Origin: an uncultured Ruminococcus sp.
Lineage (GTDB): Bacteria > Bacillota > Clostridia > Oscillospirales > Acutalibacteraceae
Assembly: GCA_900539465.1 (NCBI GenBank)
Contig: UQCF01000001.1
Location: forward strand, 62,001-126,000
DNA: 64,000 nucleotides
Direction of reading: 5' to 3'
Below, in pieces: positions 41,424-50,218 of this stretch; the first letter of the stretch is position 1; every line of letters starts with the position of its first letter. Position numbers and translations under genes: made by a program. The notes beneath the pieces are model-generated. The model saw only the letters and a program-made list of their open reading frames with translations, made no database searches and was not told the DNA's origin.

Positions 41424-43352
41424 ATGATTGTATTAAATGTTCAAAATTTAGGGCTCAGCTTTGGGGAAAATACGGTTTTTTCTTCTTTGAGCTTTGATAT
41501 AAAAGATGACGAAAAGGTCGGTCTCATCGGCGTAAACGGTGCGGGAAAGACCTCTTTATTTAAGCTTATAACAGGGGAGTATACCCCCGATAGCGGCGCA
41601 GTAATTATTTCTAAAAACGTAAAAATCGGATATATGGAACAGCACACCTGCTCTGTGACCGGCCGCAGTATATATGACGAAATTATATCGGTTTTTGACG
41701 AGCTTATAAAAACAGAAAAAGAGCTAGACTTTGTAAACGGTCAGCTTGAAAAAGGAATAGATATTGACAGCAACATAAGTTTACAGGCGCAGCTCCAGGA
41801 AAAATACGAACGTGACGGAGGCCTGACATATAAAAGCATGGCGAGGAGTGCATTGCTCGGGCTTGGTTTTTCGGAGAAAGACTTTTCGCTTTCAACACAA
41901 AAGCTCAGTGGCGGTCAGCGCTCAAAGCTTACATTGGCAAAGCTGCTGCTTTCAAAATCCGATTTGCTCTTGCTTGACGAGCCGACAAACCATCTCGACA
42001 TACATTCTGTTGAATGGCTTGAAGACTTTATTGCCTCATTTAAAGGCAGCGTTATAATAATTTCTCACGACCGCTATTTTCTTGATAAAGTAACAAATAA
42101 AACCGTTCAGATTGAAAACGGAAAGGGATTCACATACAAAGGCAATTATTCTGATTTTATTATAAAAAAAGAGGCTATGCAAAGAGCCGTAGAAGATAAA
42201 TACCGCAGCGATATGCAAGAGATTGAACGTCTTGAGGGCATAGTTGCTCAGCAGCGACAGTGGAACAAAGAAAAGAATATAAAAACCGCCGAAAGCAAGC
42301 TGAAGCAGATAGAGCGCATAAAGCAGCAACTTGTCGTTCCGGACAGTGCCGTTCAAAAAATTAAATTTGAATTTATTCCCAAAACCGAGAGCGGCGAAGA
42401 TGTTTTAAAATGCAAAAATCTCTCAAAAAGCTTTGGAGGAAAAAATATTTTTCAAAATGTCGATATTGATATAAAAAAAGGCGAAAGGGTATTCCTGATA
42501 GGTGATAATGGCTGCGGGAAAACCACTCTTTTTAAAATTATTATGGGCGAGTATGCCTCTGATTCCGGCACAGTAACCTTCGGAGAAAATTTGTTTAAAG
42601 GCTATTTTGAGCAAATCAAAAAAATTTCGCAGGATAACAGAACCGTTATTGACGATGTATGGAATAAATACCCAAACATGACTCAAACAGCCATACGCAA
42701 CGCGTTGGCGGCATTTTTGTTTAAAGGCGACGACGTGTTTAAAAGGCTTTCTTCTTGCAGCGGAGGAGAAATTGCGCGAGTAGAGCTTTTAAAGCTTATG
42801 CTCGGCGGCTATAATTTTTTGCTGCTCGACGAGCCTACAAATCATCTTGACGCATTTTCGCGTGATGCTCTCGAAGACACTTTACATGACTTTGACGGTA
42901 CTTTGTTTGTTATTTCGCACGACAGATACTTTATCAACAAAACGGCTACAAGAGTTATAGAACTTTGCAAAGATGGGGTTAAATTTTATAACGGAAATTA
43001 TGATTATTATTTGTCCCAAAAACGTTTAAGCACCCCGAATGAAGCAAACAGCATCTTAAAAAAAGAAGCTAAAAAGCCCAATGATTACAAACTCAAAAAA
43101 GAGCTTGCTTCTTCTTTAAGAAAAATGAAAACCGAAATGAACAGAACCGAAGCCGAAATAGAAGAGACAGAAGGAAAAATTTCAGAATGTGAAACAAAGC
43201 TTGCCGACCCCGAGCTTCAGTCCGACTACGAAAAGCTTATAGAAACCACAAATATGCTCGAAGAGCTTAACAGCAAGCTTGAAGAGCTATATAATAAATG
43301 GGACACAGTGCACACCAAAATCGAGGACGCCGAAAGGATTGTATCAATATGA
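41424..43352 (+). CDS. ABC-F family ATPase
   Basis: Soluble protein of 642 residues with two ABC ATPase domains and no membrane part. Domain 1 has GVNGAGKTS near 36, LSGGQ and LLLLDEPTNHLD; domain 2 has GDNGCGKTT near 355 and an altered signature SCSGGE, then LLDEPTNHLD. A charged linker follows domain 1, and a C-terminal coiled coil covers about 560-640. ABC-F proteins act on ribosomes, as translation factors or antibiotic-resistance factors; which one this is cannot be told. CGGAG precedes the ATG. It overlaps the next gene (ATGA). Confidence 0.9.
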   Translation: MIVLNVQNLGLSFGENTVFSSLSFDIKDDEKVGLIGVNGAGKTSLFKLITGEYTPDSGAVIISKNVKIGYMEQHTCSVTGRSIYDEIISVFDELIKTEKELDFVNGQLEKGIDIDSNISLQAQLQEKYERDGGLTYKSMARSALLGLGFSEKDFSLSTQKLSGGQRSKLTLAKLLLSKSDLLLLDEPTNHLDIHSVEWLEDFIASFKGSVIIISHDRYFLDKVTNKTVQIENGKGFTYKGNYSDFIIKKEAMQRAVEDKYRSDMQEIERLEGIVAQQRQWNKEKNIKTAESKLKQIERIKQQLVVPDSAVQKIKFEFIPKTESGEDVLKCKNLSKSFGGKNIFQNVDIDIKKGERVFLIGDNGCGKTTLFKIIMGEYASDSGTVTFGENLFKGYFEQIKKISQDNRTVIDDVWNKYPNMTQTAIRNALAAFLFKGDDVFKRLSSCSGGEIARVELLKLMLGGYNFLLLDEPTNHLDAFSRDALEDTLHDFDGTLFVISHDRYFINKTATRVIELCKDGVKFYNGNYDYYLSQKRLSTPNEANSILKKEAKKPNDYKLKKELASSLRKMKTEMNRTEAEIEETEGKISECETKLADPELQSDYEKLIETTNMLEELNSKLEELYNKWDTVHTKIEDAERIVSI

Positions 43353-44887
43353 CACCGATAGAATATGCAGACATATATATGACAAACGACGATGTGCTTA
43401 AAAACCCGTATATCGGAGCAGAGCAAAATCTTGCTTCACCGCCTAAATTTGAAGATATAAAAGATAAACTTCCAAAGCCCGTATGGGACGGTCACGAGCT
43501 TCAAATCGGCGGATATTACAGAGCTTGGGAACTTGCATTTTCAAATCTTTTTCCGGCAACAAAAGAGAACGGCTTTGTGTCACCTTTTATAGACGCGGCT
43601 TTCAGCAACGATATATTTATGTGGGACACTTGCTTTATGCTCATGTTCGGCAGATATGCAACGCAGATTTTCTCTTTTCAGAGTTCTCTTGACAATTTCT
43701 ACTGCAAGCAGCATAAGGACGGATTTATTTGCAGGCAGATACATGAAAGCAACGGACACGATAAATTTTACCGTCATGACCCGGTAAGCACCGGACCCGA
43801 TATTCTTGCATGGACGGAGCTTTTATATTATCAGAATTTCGGTGACAAAGAGCGACTTTCTAAAATTTATTACCCTCTTTTGGCATATCACAAATGGAAC
43901 AAGGTATATCGCACCTGGCCTAACGGATGCTACTGGTCATCCGGCTGGGGCTGCGGCATGGATAACCTGCCGAGAGTATCATACAAAGATTATCCCGATT
44001 TCGAGAATTGGCAGATAGAGTCTTTTTATCACGGCGGACTCACTTGGATTGACGCGAACCTTCAGGCAACTCTTACTTGCCGCGTTCTTATTGAAATGGC
44101 AAAAGAACTCGGCATTGATTACGGCGTCAAAGAGCTCAAAGAAGAATACGATTATTTAACCGAATATATTAACCGCAAAATGTGGAACGACAAAGACAAG
44201 TTCTATTATGATTTAAAGAGAGACGGCAGTTTTTCATCGGTTAAGACCATTGCGTCATTCTGGGCTCTTATAGCAAAAATTATACCTGATGACAGATTAG
44301 ACGACTTTGTTGCTCACCTTGAAAACGAAAAAGAATTTAAAACTCCTACGCGCGTTCCGTCGCTTTCAAAAGATCACCCGTATTATGACCCCCAGGGAGG
44401 TTATTGGAACGGCGGAGTATGGGCGCCTACAACCTATATGGTGATCAGAGGACTTACCGAAAACGGCAAAGACTCTCTTGCATATGAAATTGCAAAGAAC
44501 TTTTATGACAATGCAATGCTTGTTTATAAAAACACAGGGACTTTTTGGGAAAATTACGCACCTGAGACTGCAAATCACGGTCACCCCGCAAGGGACAATT
44601 TTGTCGGTTGGAGCGGTATAATCCCCATAACCATATTGATTGAATATATACTCGGTATTCAGGTAAATAAAGAAAATAATGAAATAGTTTGGCATATAAA
44701 AGAAACCGACCGTCACGGCATAGAAAATCTTTATATCGGCAACGGAGATTATATCTCTCTTATATGTGAAAAAAGAAGCAGCGACAGCGAGAAACCCGTT
44801 ATCTCGGTTAAAGGCGGCAAAAACATAAAAATCCGCGTTATTTATAATGGCGGCGAATTTGTTTGCGGCGGTGAAAAAAATGGCTAA
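43349..44887 (+). CDS. MGH1-type glycoside hydrolase (GH63/GH37-like)
   Basis: Cytoplasmic protein of 512 residues with an (alpha/alpha)6 barrel. Recognisable segments are SPFIDAAFSNDIFMWDTCFM (quoted in part), RHDPVSTGPDI, WSSGWGCGMDN near 205, and the C-terminal YWNGGVWAPTTYMVIRGL and FWENYAPET, typical of the MGH1-like domain shared by mannosyl-oligosaccharide glucosidases and trehalase-like enzymes. The exact substrate is unknown. The ATG at 43349 shares bases with the TGA of the ABC-F gene, so translation is coupled. Confidence 0.82.
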   Translation: MTPIEYADIYMTNDDVLKNPYIGAEQNLASPPKFEDIKDKLPKPVWDGHELQIGGYYRAWELAFSNLFPATKENGFVSPFIDAAFSNDIFMWDTCFMLMFGRYATQIFSFQSSLDNFYCKQHKDGFICRQIHESNGHDKFYRHDPVSTGPDILAWTELLYYQNFGDKERLSKIYYPLLAYHKWNKVYRTWPNGCYWSSGWGCGMDNLPRVSYKDYPDFENWQIESFYHGGLTWIDANLQATLTCRVLIEMAKELGIDYGVKELKEEYDYLTEYINRKMWNDKDKFYYDLKRDGSFSSVKTIASFWALIAKIIPDDRLDDFVAHLENEKEFKTPTRVPSLSKDHPYYDPQGGYWNGGVWAPTTYMVIRGLTENGKDSLAYEIAKNFYDNAMLVYKNTGTFWENYAPETANHGHPARDNFVGWSGIIPITILIEYILGIQVNKENNEIVWHIKETDRHGIENLYIGNGDYISLICEKRSSDSEKPVISVKGGKNIKIRVIYNGGEFVCGGEKNG

Positions 44888-45812
44888 AAAGCAAAACTCA
44901 ATTTCTGACAGACTGGCATTGACTAATTTAGAGACGCTTCTCAAAATTCCTCTTATAAAAAGAAAGGGCCTTATCGGCATTGATGCTCTTATGTCAAAAA
45001 GAGCGGCAAAATTTAAGCCGTCAAAAGGGTTTAAGTTTTATCAAAAAGAATTTGACGGAGTAAAAACCGATATAATCGAAAGAATCGACTCCGAACATAA
45101 AAAAGCAATTCTTTACTTTCATTCGGGTGCGTTTGTTTCGGGGACTACCGATACCCACCGCTCGGTAGGCGAGCTGTTTTTGCAATATAGCAATGCAGAC
45201 ACGGTTATTGTTGTTAATTACCGCACCGCGCCCGAATATGAATATCCTGCGGCGCACGAAGACGCTTTTACTGTTCTGAAAAATATAAGTGACAGCTATG
45301 GCACAATTATAACGTCAGGCGACAGTTCCGGAGGAAATTTAGCACTTTCGGCTGCCTTAATGGCTCGCGACAGGGGAGAGCGAATCCCCGACGGAATTAT
45401 TCTTATATCACCCTGGGCGGATTTTACCAGAAGCGGAAAAACATATAAAACAAACTATGATAAAGACCCTATGTTCGGCTATCTTTCAACTCCGAAAGAC
45501 CGTGAACTTGTTGAGCTTTATTCAAAAAATGCAGATAAAACCGATAAATATTTGTCGCCCGTTTTTTCTTCGTTTTCATCTCTTCCGCCGATGCTTATAG
45601 AGGCTTGCGAAAACGAACTTTTGCTTGACGACGCTTATATGATAAAAGAATGTGCCGATAAAGCGGGCATAAATACGAAACTTTTAATATATAAAGGTAT
45701 GTTTCACAGCTTTCAAACAATATCGCTCAATGCGGCAACGTCTAAAACCGCATGGAACGATATGGGCAAATATATAAACAATATTTCAAAAGAAAGGGCA
45801 AATGCGAAATGA
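44880..45812 (+). CDS. alpha/beta hydrolase, hormone-sensitive-lipase-like esterase
   Basis: Cytoplasmic esterase-like protein of 310 residues. The nucleophile elbow GDSSGGNLA is near 150-158, the acid is in ENELLLDDA and the His in MFHSF near the C terminus, as in the HSL (GDXG) family. The oxyanion motif, normally HGGGF, reads HSGAF. Family members deacylate small esters; a role in removing acyl groups from sugars is plausible given the adjacent glycosidase and isomerase genes. The start overlaps the previous gene by 8 bases, and its stop overlaps the next start (ATGA). Confidence 0.82.
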   Translation: MAKKQNSISDRLALTNLETLLKIPLIKRKGLIGIDALMSKRAAKFKPSKGFKFYQKEFDGVKTDIIERIDSEHKKAILYFHSGAFVSGTTDTHRSVGELFLQYSNADTVIVVNYRTAPEYEYPAAHEDAFTVLKNISDSYGTIITSGDSSGGNLALSAALMARDRGERIPDGIILISPWADFTRSGKTYKTNYDKDPMFGYLSTPKDRELVELYSKNADKTDKYLSPVFSSFSSLPPMLIEACENELLLDDAYMIKECADKAGINTKLLIYKGMFHSFQTISLNAATSKTAWNDMGKYINNISKERANAK

Positions 45813-46567
45813 AACTCGGTGTAACTCTTTTTAACTTTCACAGAGAAATCAAAACACTGTCTGATTTAGACAATGTTTTGTTTTTCTTAAAATCTCTCGG
45901 AACAAATACGGTTCAAATCTCCGGCATTTCGCATATTCCGTATGCCGATGCGTCAGTTCTTTGCCAAAAACACGGTATGGAGGTTTGCCTCACTCATAAC
46001 AGTAAAGAGAGAATACTTAACGAAACCGACACATTGATTGAAGAGCATAAGCTTCTCAGCTGCAAAAATATCGGTCTCGGCGCAATGGGGGAGGAGTACC
46101 GCTCTTTGGACGGCTACAAAAAATTTATAGCCGAGTTCACACCCGCCGCACAAAAAATAAAAGATGCGGGCTTGCAGTTTGCATATCACAACCATGCCTT
46201 TGAATTTGAACGCTACGGCGGCAGAAAAGGAATGGATATTTTAATTGAGGACACCGACCCCAATCTTTTTAACTTTATAGTTGATACGCACTGGGTGCAG
46301 ACAGGCGGATGCAACCCTGCCGATTATATCAGAAAAGTAAAGGGCAGAATGAGCGTTTGTCATTTTAAAGATTACAGAATAATAAACGGAGAACGCGATT
46401 TTGCCGAAATCGGCACCGGCAATTTAAACCTTGACGAGTGTTACAGAGCTTGCCAAGAAACGGGCGTTGAATACATTATAATCGAGCAGGATTCAACAGC
46501 CATAGATATATTTGAATCAACTAAAATAAGCGTAAACAACCTTTTTGAAATAGCTGCGAGAAATTAA
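45809..46567 (+). CDS. sugar phosphate isomerase/epimerase (TIM barrel)
   Basis: Xylose-isomerase-like TIM-barrel protein of 252 residues. Metal-site motifs are visible: LQFAYHNHAFEFERYGG near 129-145, FIVDTHWVQTGG near 170, CHFKDY near 200 and the late IIEQDS. Similar proteins include IolE and hydroxypyruvate isomerase; the substrate is unknown. It is the last gene of the four-gene overlapping operon and is followed by a terminator. ATG 45809 follows AGAAAGGG. Confidence 0.85.
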   Translation: MKLGVTLFNFHREIKTLSDLDNVLFFLKSLGTNTVQISGISHIPYADASVLCQKHGMEVCLTHNSKERILNETDTLIEEHKLLSCKNIGLGAMGEEYRSLDGYKKFIAEFTPAAQKIKDAGLQFAYHNHAFEFERYGGRKGMDILIEDTDPNLFNFIVDTHWVQTGGCNPADYIRKVKGRMSVCHFKDYRIINGERDFAEIGTGNLNLDECYRACQETGVEYIIIEQDSTAIDIFESTKISVNNLFEIAARN

Positions 46568-46578
46568 AATAAAGCACA

Positions 46579-46607
46579 AAAACTCCGACCGAAAGGGCCG
46601 GAGTTTT
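46579..46607 (+). terminator. terminator of the ABC-F/glycosidase operon
   Basis: Stem AAAACTCCGACC / GGCCGGAGTTTT (one mismatch) followed by T. Confidence 0.88.
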
Positions 46608-46665
46608 TGCATTTTATAATGCTTGTCTGCATATATATTTAAAAATCTGATTAGGAGATATTATA

Positions 46666-47292
46666 ATGACTACACCAACTTTTAATTTACATTCGGTCCG
46701 TCAAAAAATGCAAAGCTATTCTTCTAACTGGCAAATGTATGTTTTGCTGCTGCTGTTTTTAGTCGGAATGACAGTCGGCTCGTTTGCTTCAAAAGGGGAC
46801 GGCACGCTTGTGACAAACAAGATAGCCGATTTCTATATGAATTACCTTAAAGTCAAGCCGACAATAAGCGGACTTTCTGTGTTTTTTAATACGTTTTTAT
46901 TGGCGTCATCTGCCATAATCGTTACATATTTTATAGGTCTGTGTGCCGTGGGTATACCGTTTGTCGCATTTGTTCCTGTGCTTGCAGGCGGTTTTATCGG
47001 TATAATTTCGGGTTATATATACGAAAATTATATGCTCAAAGGGCTGGGATACTGCGCTATAATTATTTTCCCTGCGGCTATAATAGCGGTCGCCGCAATT
47101 TTATTTGCCTGCAAAGAGAGCTTTTTAATGTCCGTCACTATGCTCAACCTGCTGTCACAAAGGCGTTCACAACCATTAGAAAGCTTTAAAAATTACAGCT
47201 TGAAATTTGTCATTTATATAGCAATAACGGCGGCAGGAGCACTGACAGAGACGATTATGACAAGGCTATTCATCGGACTTTTTGCTTTCTGA
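46666..47292 (+). CDS. spoIIM: stage II sporulation protein M
   Basis: Membrane protein of 208 residues with about five helices. The SpoIIM pattern is visible: YVLLLLFLVGMTVGSFA after a short N terminus, the middle FVPVLAGGFIGIISGYIYEN and CKESFLMSVTM. It forms the DMP complex with SpoIID and SpoIIP, which remodels peptidoglycan during forespore engulfment. AGGAGA precedes the ATG. Its neighbour xerD is also found next to spoIIM in Bacillus, supporting the call. The last 27 bases overlap xerD tail to tail. Confidence 0.88.
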   Translation: MTTPTFNLHSVRQKMQSYSSNWQMYVLLLLFLVGMTVGSFASKGDGTLVTNKIADFYMNYLKVKPTISGLSVFFNTFLLASSAIIVTYFIGLCAVGIPFVAFVPVLAGGFIGIISGYIYENYMLKGLGYCAIIIFPAAIIAVAAILFACKESFLMSVTMLNLLSQRRSQPLESFKNYSLKFVIYIAITAAGALTETIMTRLFIGLFAF

Positions 47293-48276
47293 ATTTTCTT
47301 TTGACAAATGCTCGCCTGCAAGAGGATTATGCGTTGCCGCTTCTTTAAGCTGAGAGCTGACAACGTGCGTATAAATCTCGGTGGTTGAAAGATCTTCGTG
47401 CCCAAGCATTTCTTTAATAAGCATAACATCAACATTGCCGTGCTGATACATAAGTGTTGCTGCGGTATGTCTGAGCTTATGTGTTGAAAATCCCTGACCG
47501 CCAAGGCCGCTTTTTTCAAGCAAGCTGTATACAATGTGCTGCACGGTTTTGGGGCTTATCCGCGTTTTGCGGTTACTTAAAAACAGTGCATTTTTATCTT
47601 TAACTCCGTCAGCGGGTCTTACTTTCATGTATTCATTAAAAGCCGATATACAGGCTTCATTTAAATATACAATTCTTTCTTTATTGCCTTTGCCGGTAAC
47701 TTTCATAGAATTATCTGATTTTATATCGGTATAATTCAGAGAGACAAGCTCTGAAAGTCTCATTCCGCAATTTAGGAAGAAAGTTATAATGCAGTAATCA
47801 CGTTCTTTGTTTGGTCCGTCAATGTGGCGGAGTAAATTTTTGCTTTCGTCTAAGGTCAGATATTTCGGCAAAGATTTTTTATGCTTCGGCGATTCAAGAG
47901 AATCCATTGGGTTATCTTGAAGAATTTCTTTTTCATTTGCAAGCCATTTATAAAATGATTTAATCGAAGAGATTTTTCGTGAACGTGTATTTTCATTATT
48001 TCTGCGTTCTGTTGCACAGTAAGAAATAAATTCGTACACATCATCTTTGGTGGCATTCAAAATCAAACCGTCATCTGCATTTTTAACAGAAATCGATTCA
48101 AAATCCGCATCCGATGAGACTAATCCTTTTTGAATCATTCTATAGCGCAAAAAGCTTCTCAAATCCGAAGCATACTCGAGCACCGTGAGCTGAGATTTGT
48201 TTTTAATTGCCACAAGATAAGTTAATATGTATTCCCGGACAAGTTCAGGCAAATCATTAATTTCTTCTTTTTTCAT
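47266..48276 (-). CDS. xerD: chromosome-dimer-type tyrosine recombinase XerD
   Basis: Tyrosine recombinase of 336 residues. The N-terminal SAM-like core-binding domain covers about 10-120 and includes a longer loop near 50-70. The catalytic domain shows GMRLSEL (Arg), GKGNKERIVYL (Lys), THKLRHTAAT (His-Arg), LGHEDLSTTEIYTHV (His, Tyr). The housekeeping XerD resolves chromosome dimers; the spoIIM neighbourhood supports that role. ATG 48276 follows TTGGAGA. The element starting 33 bases upstream separates it from the DUF6873-radA genes on the same strand. Confidence 0.88.
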   Translation of the reverse strand: MKKEEINDLPELVREYILTYLVAIKNKSQLTVLEYASDLRSFLRYRMIQKGLVSSDADFESISVKNADDGLILNATKDDVYEFISYCATERRNNENTRSRKISSIKSFYKWLANEKEILQDNPMDSLESPKHKKSLPKYLTLDESKNLLRHIDGPNKERDYCIITFFLNCGMRLSELVSLNYTDIKSDNSMKVTGKGNKERIVYLNEACISAFNEYMKVRPADGVKDKNALFLSNRKTRISPKTVQHIVYSLLEKSGLGGQGFSTHKLRHTAATLMYQHGNVDVMLIKEMLGHEDLSTTEIYTHVVSSQLKEAATHNPLAGEHLSKENSESKKSDE

Positions 48277-48308
48277 AAATTCATCTCCAAAAAGGGGTAT
48301 CAAGAAAA

Positions 48309-48330
48309 TCGTAAAAATTATACAAAATGA
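48309..48330 (+). repeat. left attachment site (attL candidate)
   Basis: TCGTAAAAATTATACAAAATGA; the same 22 bases recur at 51331-51352 with one mismatch. It is followed by GATGT and ATTTTGT, making an inverted repeat ACAAAAT / ATTTTGT of recombinase-site type (GA is shared). Confidence 0.7.
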
Positions 48331-48489
48331 TGTATTTTGTTCTGTTCTGTTGAGCAGGTGGGGCGGCAACTCTTAGGCGAACGCGCTCACGGCGCGTGAT
48401 GCCTTGGGCTTCCCTCTTTTACCTTGTCGGCGGCGCGTTATCGCGTTTCCGCCTTGCAGGGGGTGAGGGCGCGACCTATTCGCGAGAAC

Positions 48490-49620
48490 ATGAGCAAAAA
48501 CGGAGCTTTGCATAATGTCTGTGTTGCCCAAAAGGCAACACACAACACAGTTTCAGGGGGTCGGCAGCCGCAGGCTGCTCCTTATCTTGATACTATAGAA
48601 ACAACCGAAATTTCAAAAACAAGCAAAAAAGCAAGTAATATCAACGCTTCCGCGGCTTCTGACTGTGAAAATCTGTATAGTGATTTCTCTTCTTACAACT
48701 ACCCCGATAATAGCAACACTATTAAAAGCCTTGAATACTACAAGTCGCAGTCTATAGAGCTTGCAGGTCTCTTGCGATACTATGACAGTATACTGCAAGA
48801 CCGCGCCGACAAGATGATGATGTGCGGCACTTACCTTGAATTAGGCGAGGGCGGCAATGTTTGCGGTGCAAACTTCTGCCGACAGCGCATTTGCCCAGCT
48901 TGTCAGCGGCGGCGCAGTCTTAAAGTCGCGGCGGATATTGCAAATATACAGTCCGTTTTATCGGACTATGAATGGCTGCACGTTGTGCTGACCGTTCCGA
49001 ACTGCAACGGCGAACAGCTAACAGATACGGTCGATAGACTGTATCGCTGTTCGTCTGAGCTGTTCCGCGACAAAAGAATTAAGCAAGGTTTTAAAGGCGT
49101 TTTGCGCTGCCTTGAAATAACCTACAATCCCAAGGGTGATTACAGCACCGCAGAGGATAGCGGCTGCTTGCCGCGCTATCTTTCCGCTGCTTATTATCAC
49201 CCACATTTACATTGTCTATGCGCTGTTAAAAAAAGCTACTTCACAAGTCGGTACTACATTAACAGTTGCTTGCTGCGTTGGAAGTGGTGTTTTTACTGGG
49301 GCGCAACAGAGCTTTTGCAGGTGCACGTTACCAAGGTAAAAGACAGCGCAGCAGTGAACGAGGTTGCAAAGTACTGCGTTAAACCTCTTGACCTTGACTT
49401 GCCTGCTTACGAGCGTATAAAAGTTACAGAACATATGTTCGCTTGTCTGCATGGGCGGCGGCTCATGCAGACATACGGAATAGTACGCGAAGCGGCGCGG
49501 CAATGCAAAATAGACTTTAACGCTGATGAAGATTTTGCAAGCTCTGACAAGATAGTACATAGATTTTCTTATGACTTTATCAAGCGTCGTTATGATTATA
49601 ACTCAACAGAGACACTTTAG
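48490..49620 (+). CDS. rolling-circle replication initiator, Rep_1 (pUB110/pC194) family
   Basis: HUH endonuclease-type plasmid Rep of 376 residues. A variable N terminus of about 75 residues is followed by the conserved part: CGTYLELGE near 112, the Cys-rich FCRQRICPACQRRRS near 128-142, HVVLTVPN, the metal-binding His motif HPHLHC at 237-242, and the tyrosine motif EVAKYCVKPLD near 291-301. It nicks the plus origin to start replication. ATG 48490 is the first ATG with part of a purine-rich site; the start is uncertain. The nick site lies inside the first 35 codons. Codon and base use differ from the chromosomal neighbours. Confidence 0.9.
   Translation: MSKNGALHNVCVAQKATHNTVSGGRQPQAAPYLDTIETTEISKTSKKASNINASAASDCENLYSDFSSYNYPDNSNTIKSLEYYKSQSIELAGLLRYYDSILQDRADKMMMCGTYLELGEGGNVCGANFCRQRICPACQRRRSLKVAADIANIQSVLSDYEWLHVVLTVPNCNGEQLTDTVDRLYRCSSELFRDKRIKQGFKGVLRCLEITYNPKGDYSTAEDSGCLPRYLSAAYYHPHLHCLCAVKKSYFTSRYYINSCLLRWKWCFYWGATELLQVHVTKVKDSAAVNEVAKYCVKPLDLDLPAYERIKVTEHMFACLHGRRLMQTYGIVREAARQCKIDFNADEDFASSDKIVHRFSYDFIKRRYDYNSTETL
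48564..48592 (+). promoter_or_regulatory. double-strand origin / Rep nick site
   Basis: A hairpin GCAGCC-GCA-GGCTGC is followed after two bases by CTTATCTTGATA, which is identical to the conserved nick region of pC194/pUB110-family plasmids (cut between G and A of TTGA). It lies within the rep coding sequence. The match to the Rep family encoded here makes chance unlikely. Confidence 0.75.
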
Positions 49621-49659
49621 CAACAGGGGGTGAATTAACTTTTTTTAGAAAGTAAAACC

Positions 49660-50181
49660 ATGAGAGCGGATTATGTGAATGACGATGATTTGAATATTAT
49701 ATTACGGCTTCTCACGCCGCCTAATAGGCTTATAAGCCTTATTTGCCTTGAAACAGGGTTGCGTGTTGGTGACGTTGTTAAAATGCGTTCTGATGGCTTC
49801 AGACAGCGCATGACGATAACCGAGCAGAAAACAAAGAAAAAAAAGAGGGTTTACATAAACAAGACACTGTATGACGAGTGCAAAGCACAGGCAGGAAAAA
49901 TTTATGTGTTTGAGCACCGCACCGACTGCACCAAGCACCGAACGCGGCAAGCGGTATATGCTGACATAAAAAGAGCCGCAAAGGCTTTGCGGCTAAAAGA
50001 CAACATAACAGTGCACAGCTTGCGCAAGTATTATGCGGTTGAAATACTGCACCGCTTCGACCTTGCCACAGTGCGGCAAGCTCTTAACCATGACAACGAG
50101 CTTGTCACTATGTTGTATGCCTACGCGGATATTTTGCACCAAACCACAACATATAGTGTAAAACATAGAGCACATAAATAA
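49660..50181 (+). CDS. minimal tyrosine recombinase (catalytic domain only)
   Basis: Site-specific recombinase of 173 residues, lacking the usual N-terminal core-binding domain of about 100 residues. Catalytic residues are all visible: Arg35 (ETGLRVGD), the Lys-rich beta hairpin near 56-64, His119 and Arg122 (HSLRKYY), His144 (ALNHD) and Tyr153. It follows rep by 39 bases and is the likely integrase for the flanking repeats. The ribosome site AGAAAG is weak. Similar short enzymes are known from small plasmids and invertases. Confidence 0.85.
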   Translation: MRADYVNDDDLNIILRLLTPPNRLISLICLETGLRVGDVVKMRSDGFRQRMTITEQKTKKKKRVYINKTLYDECKAQAGKIYVFEHRTDCTKHRTRQAVYADIKRAAKALRLKDNITVHSLRKYYAVEILHRFDLATVRQALNHDNELVTMLYAYADILHQTTTYSVKHRAHK

Positions 50182-50211
50182 AAAAAGCAGGGCGGCTGCC
50201 CTGCTTTTTCT
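50182..50211. terminator. bidirectional terminator after the integrase gene
   Basis: Stem AGCAGGGC / GCCCTGCT with A6 before and T5 after, so it can act on both strands. On the minus strand it lies between the chromosomal radA operon and xerD. Confidence 0.88.
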
Positions 50212-50218
50212 TTTGGCG

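Noticed and set aside
47266..48276. XerD considered as the integrase of the neighbouring element
   Set aside because: It lies outside the repeats, next to spoIIM as in other Firmicutes, and is full length; the 173-residue recombinase inside the repeats is the better integrase.
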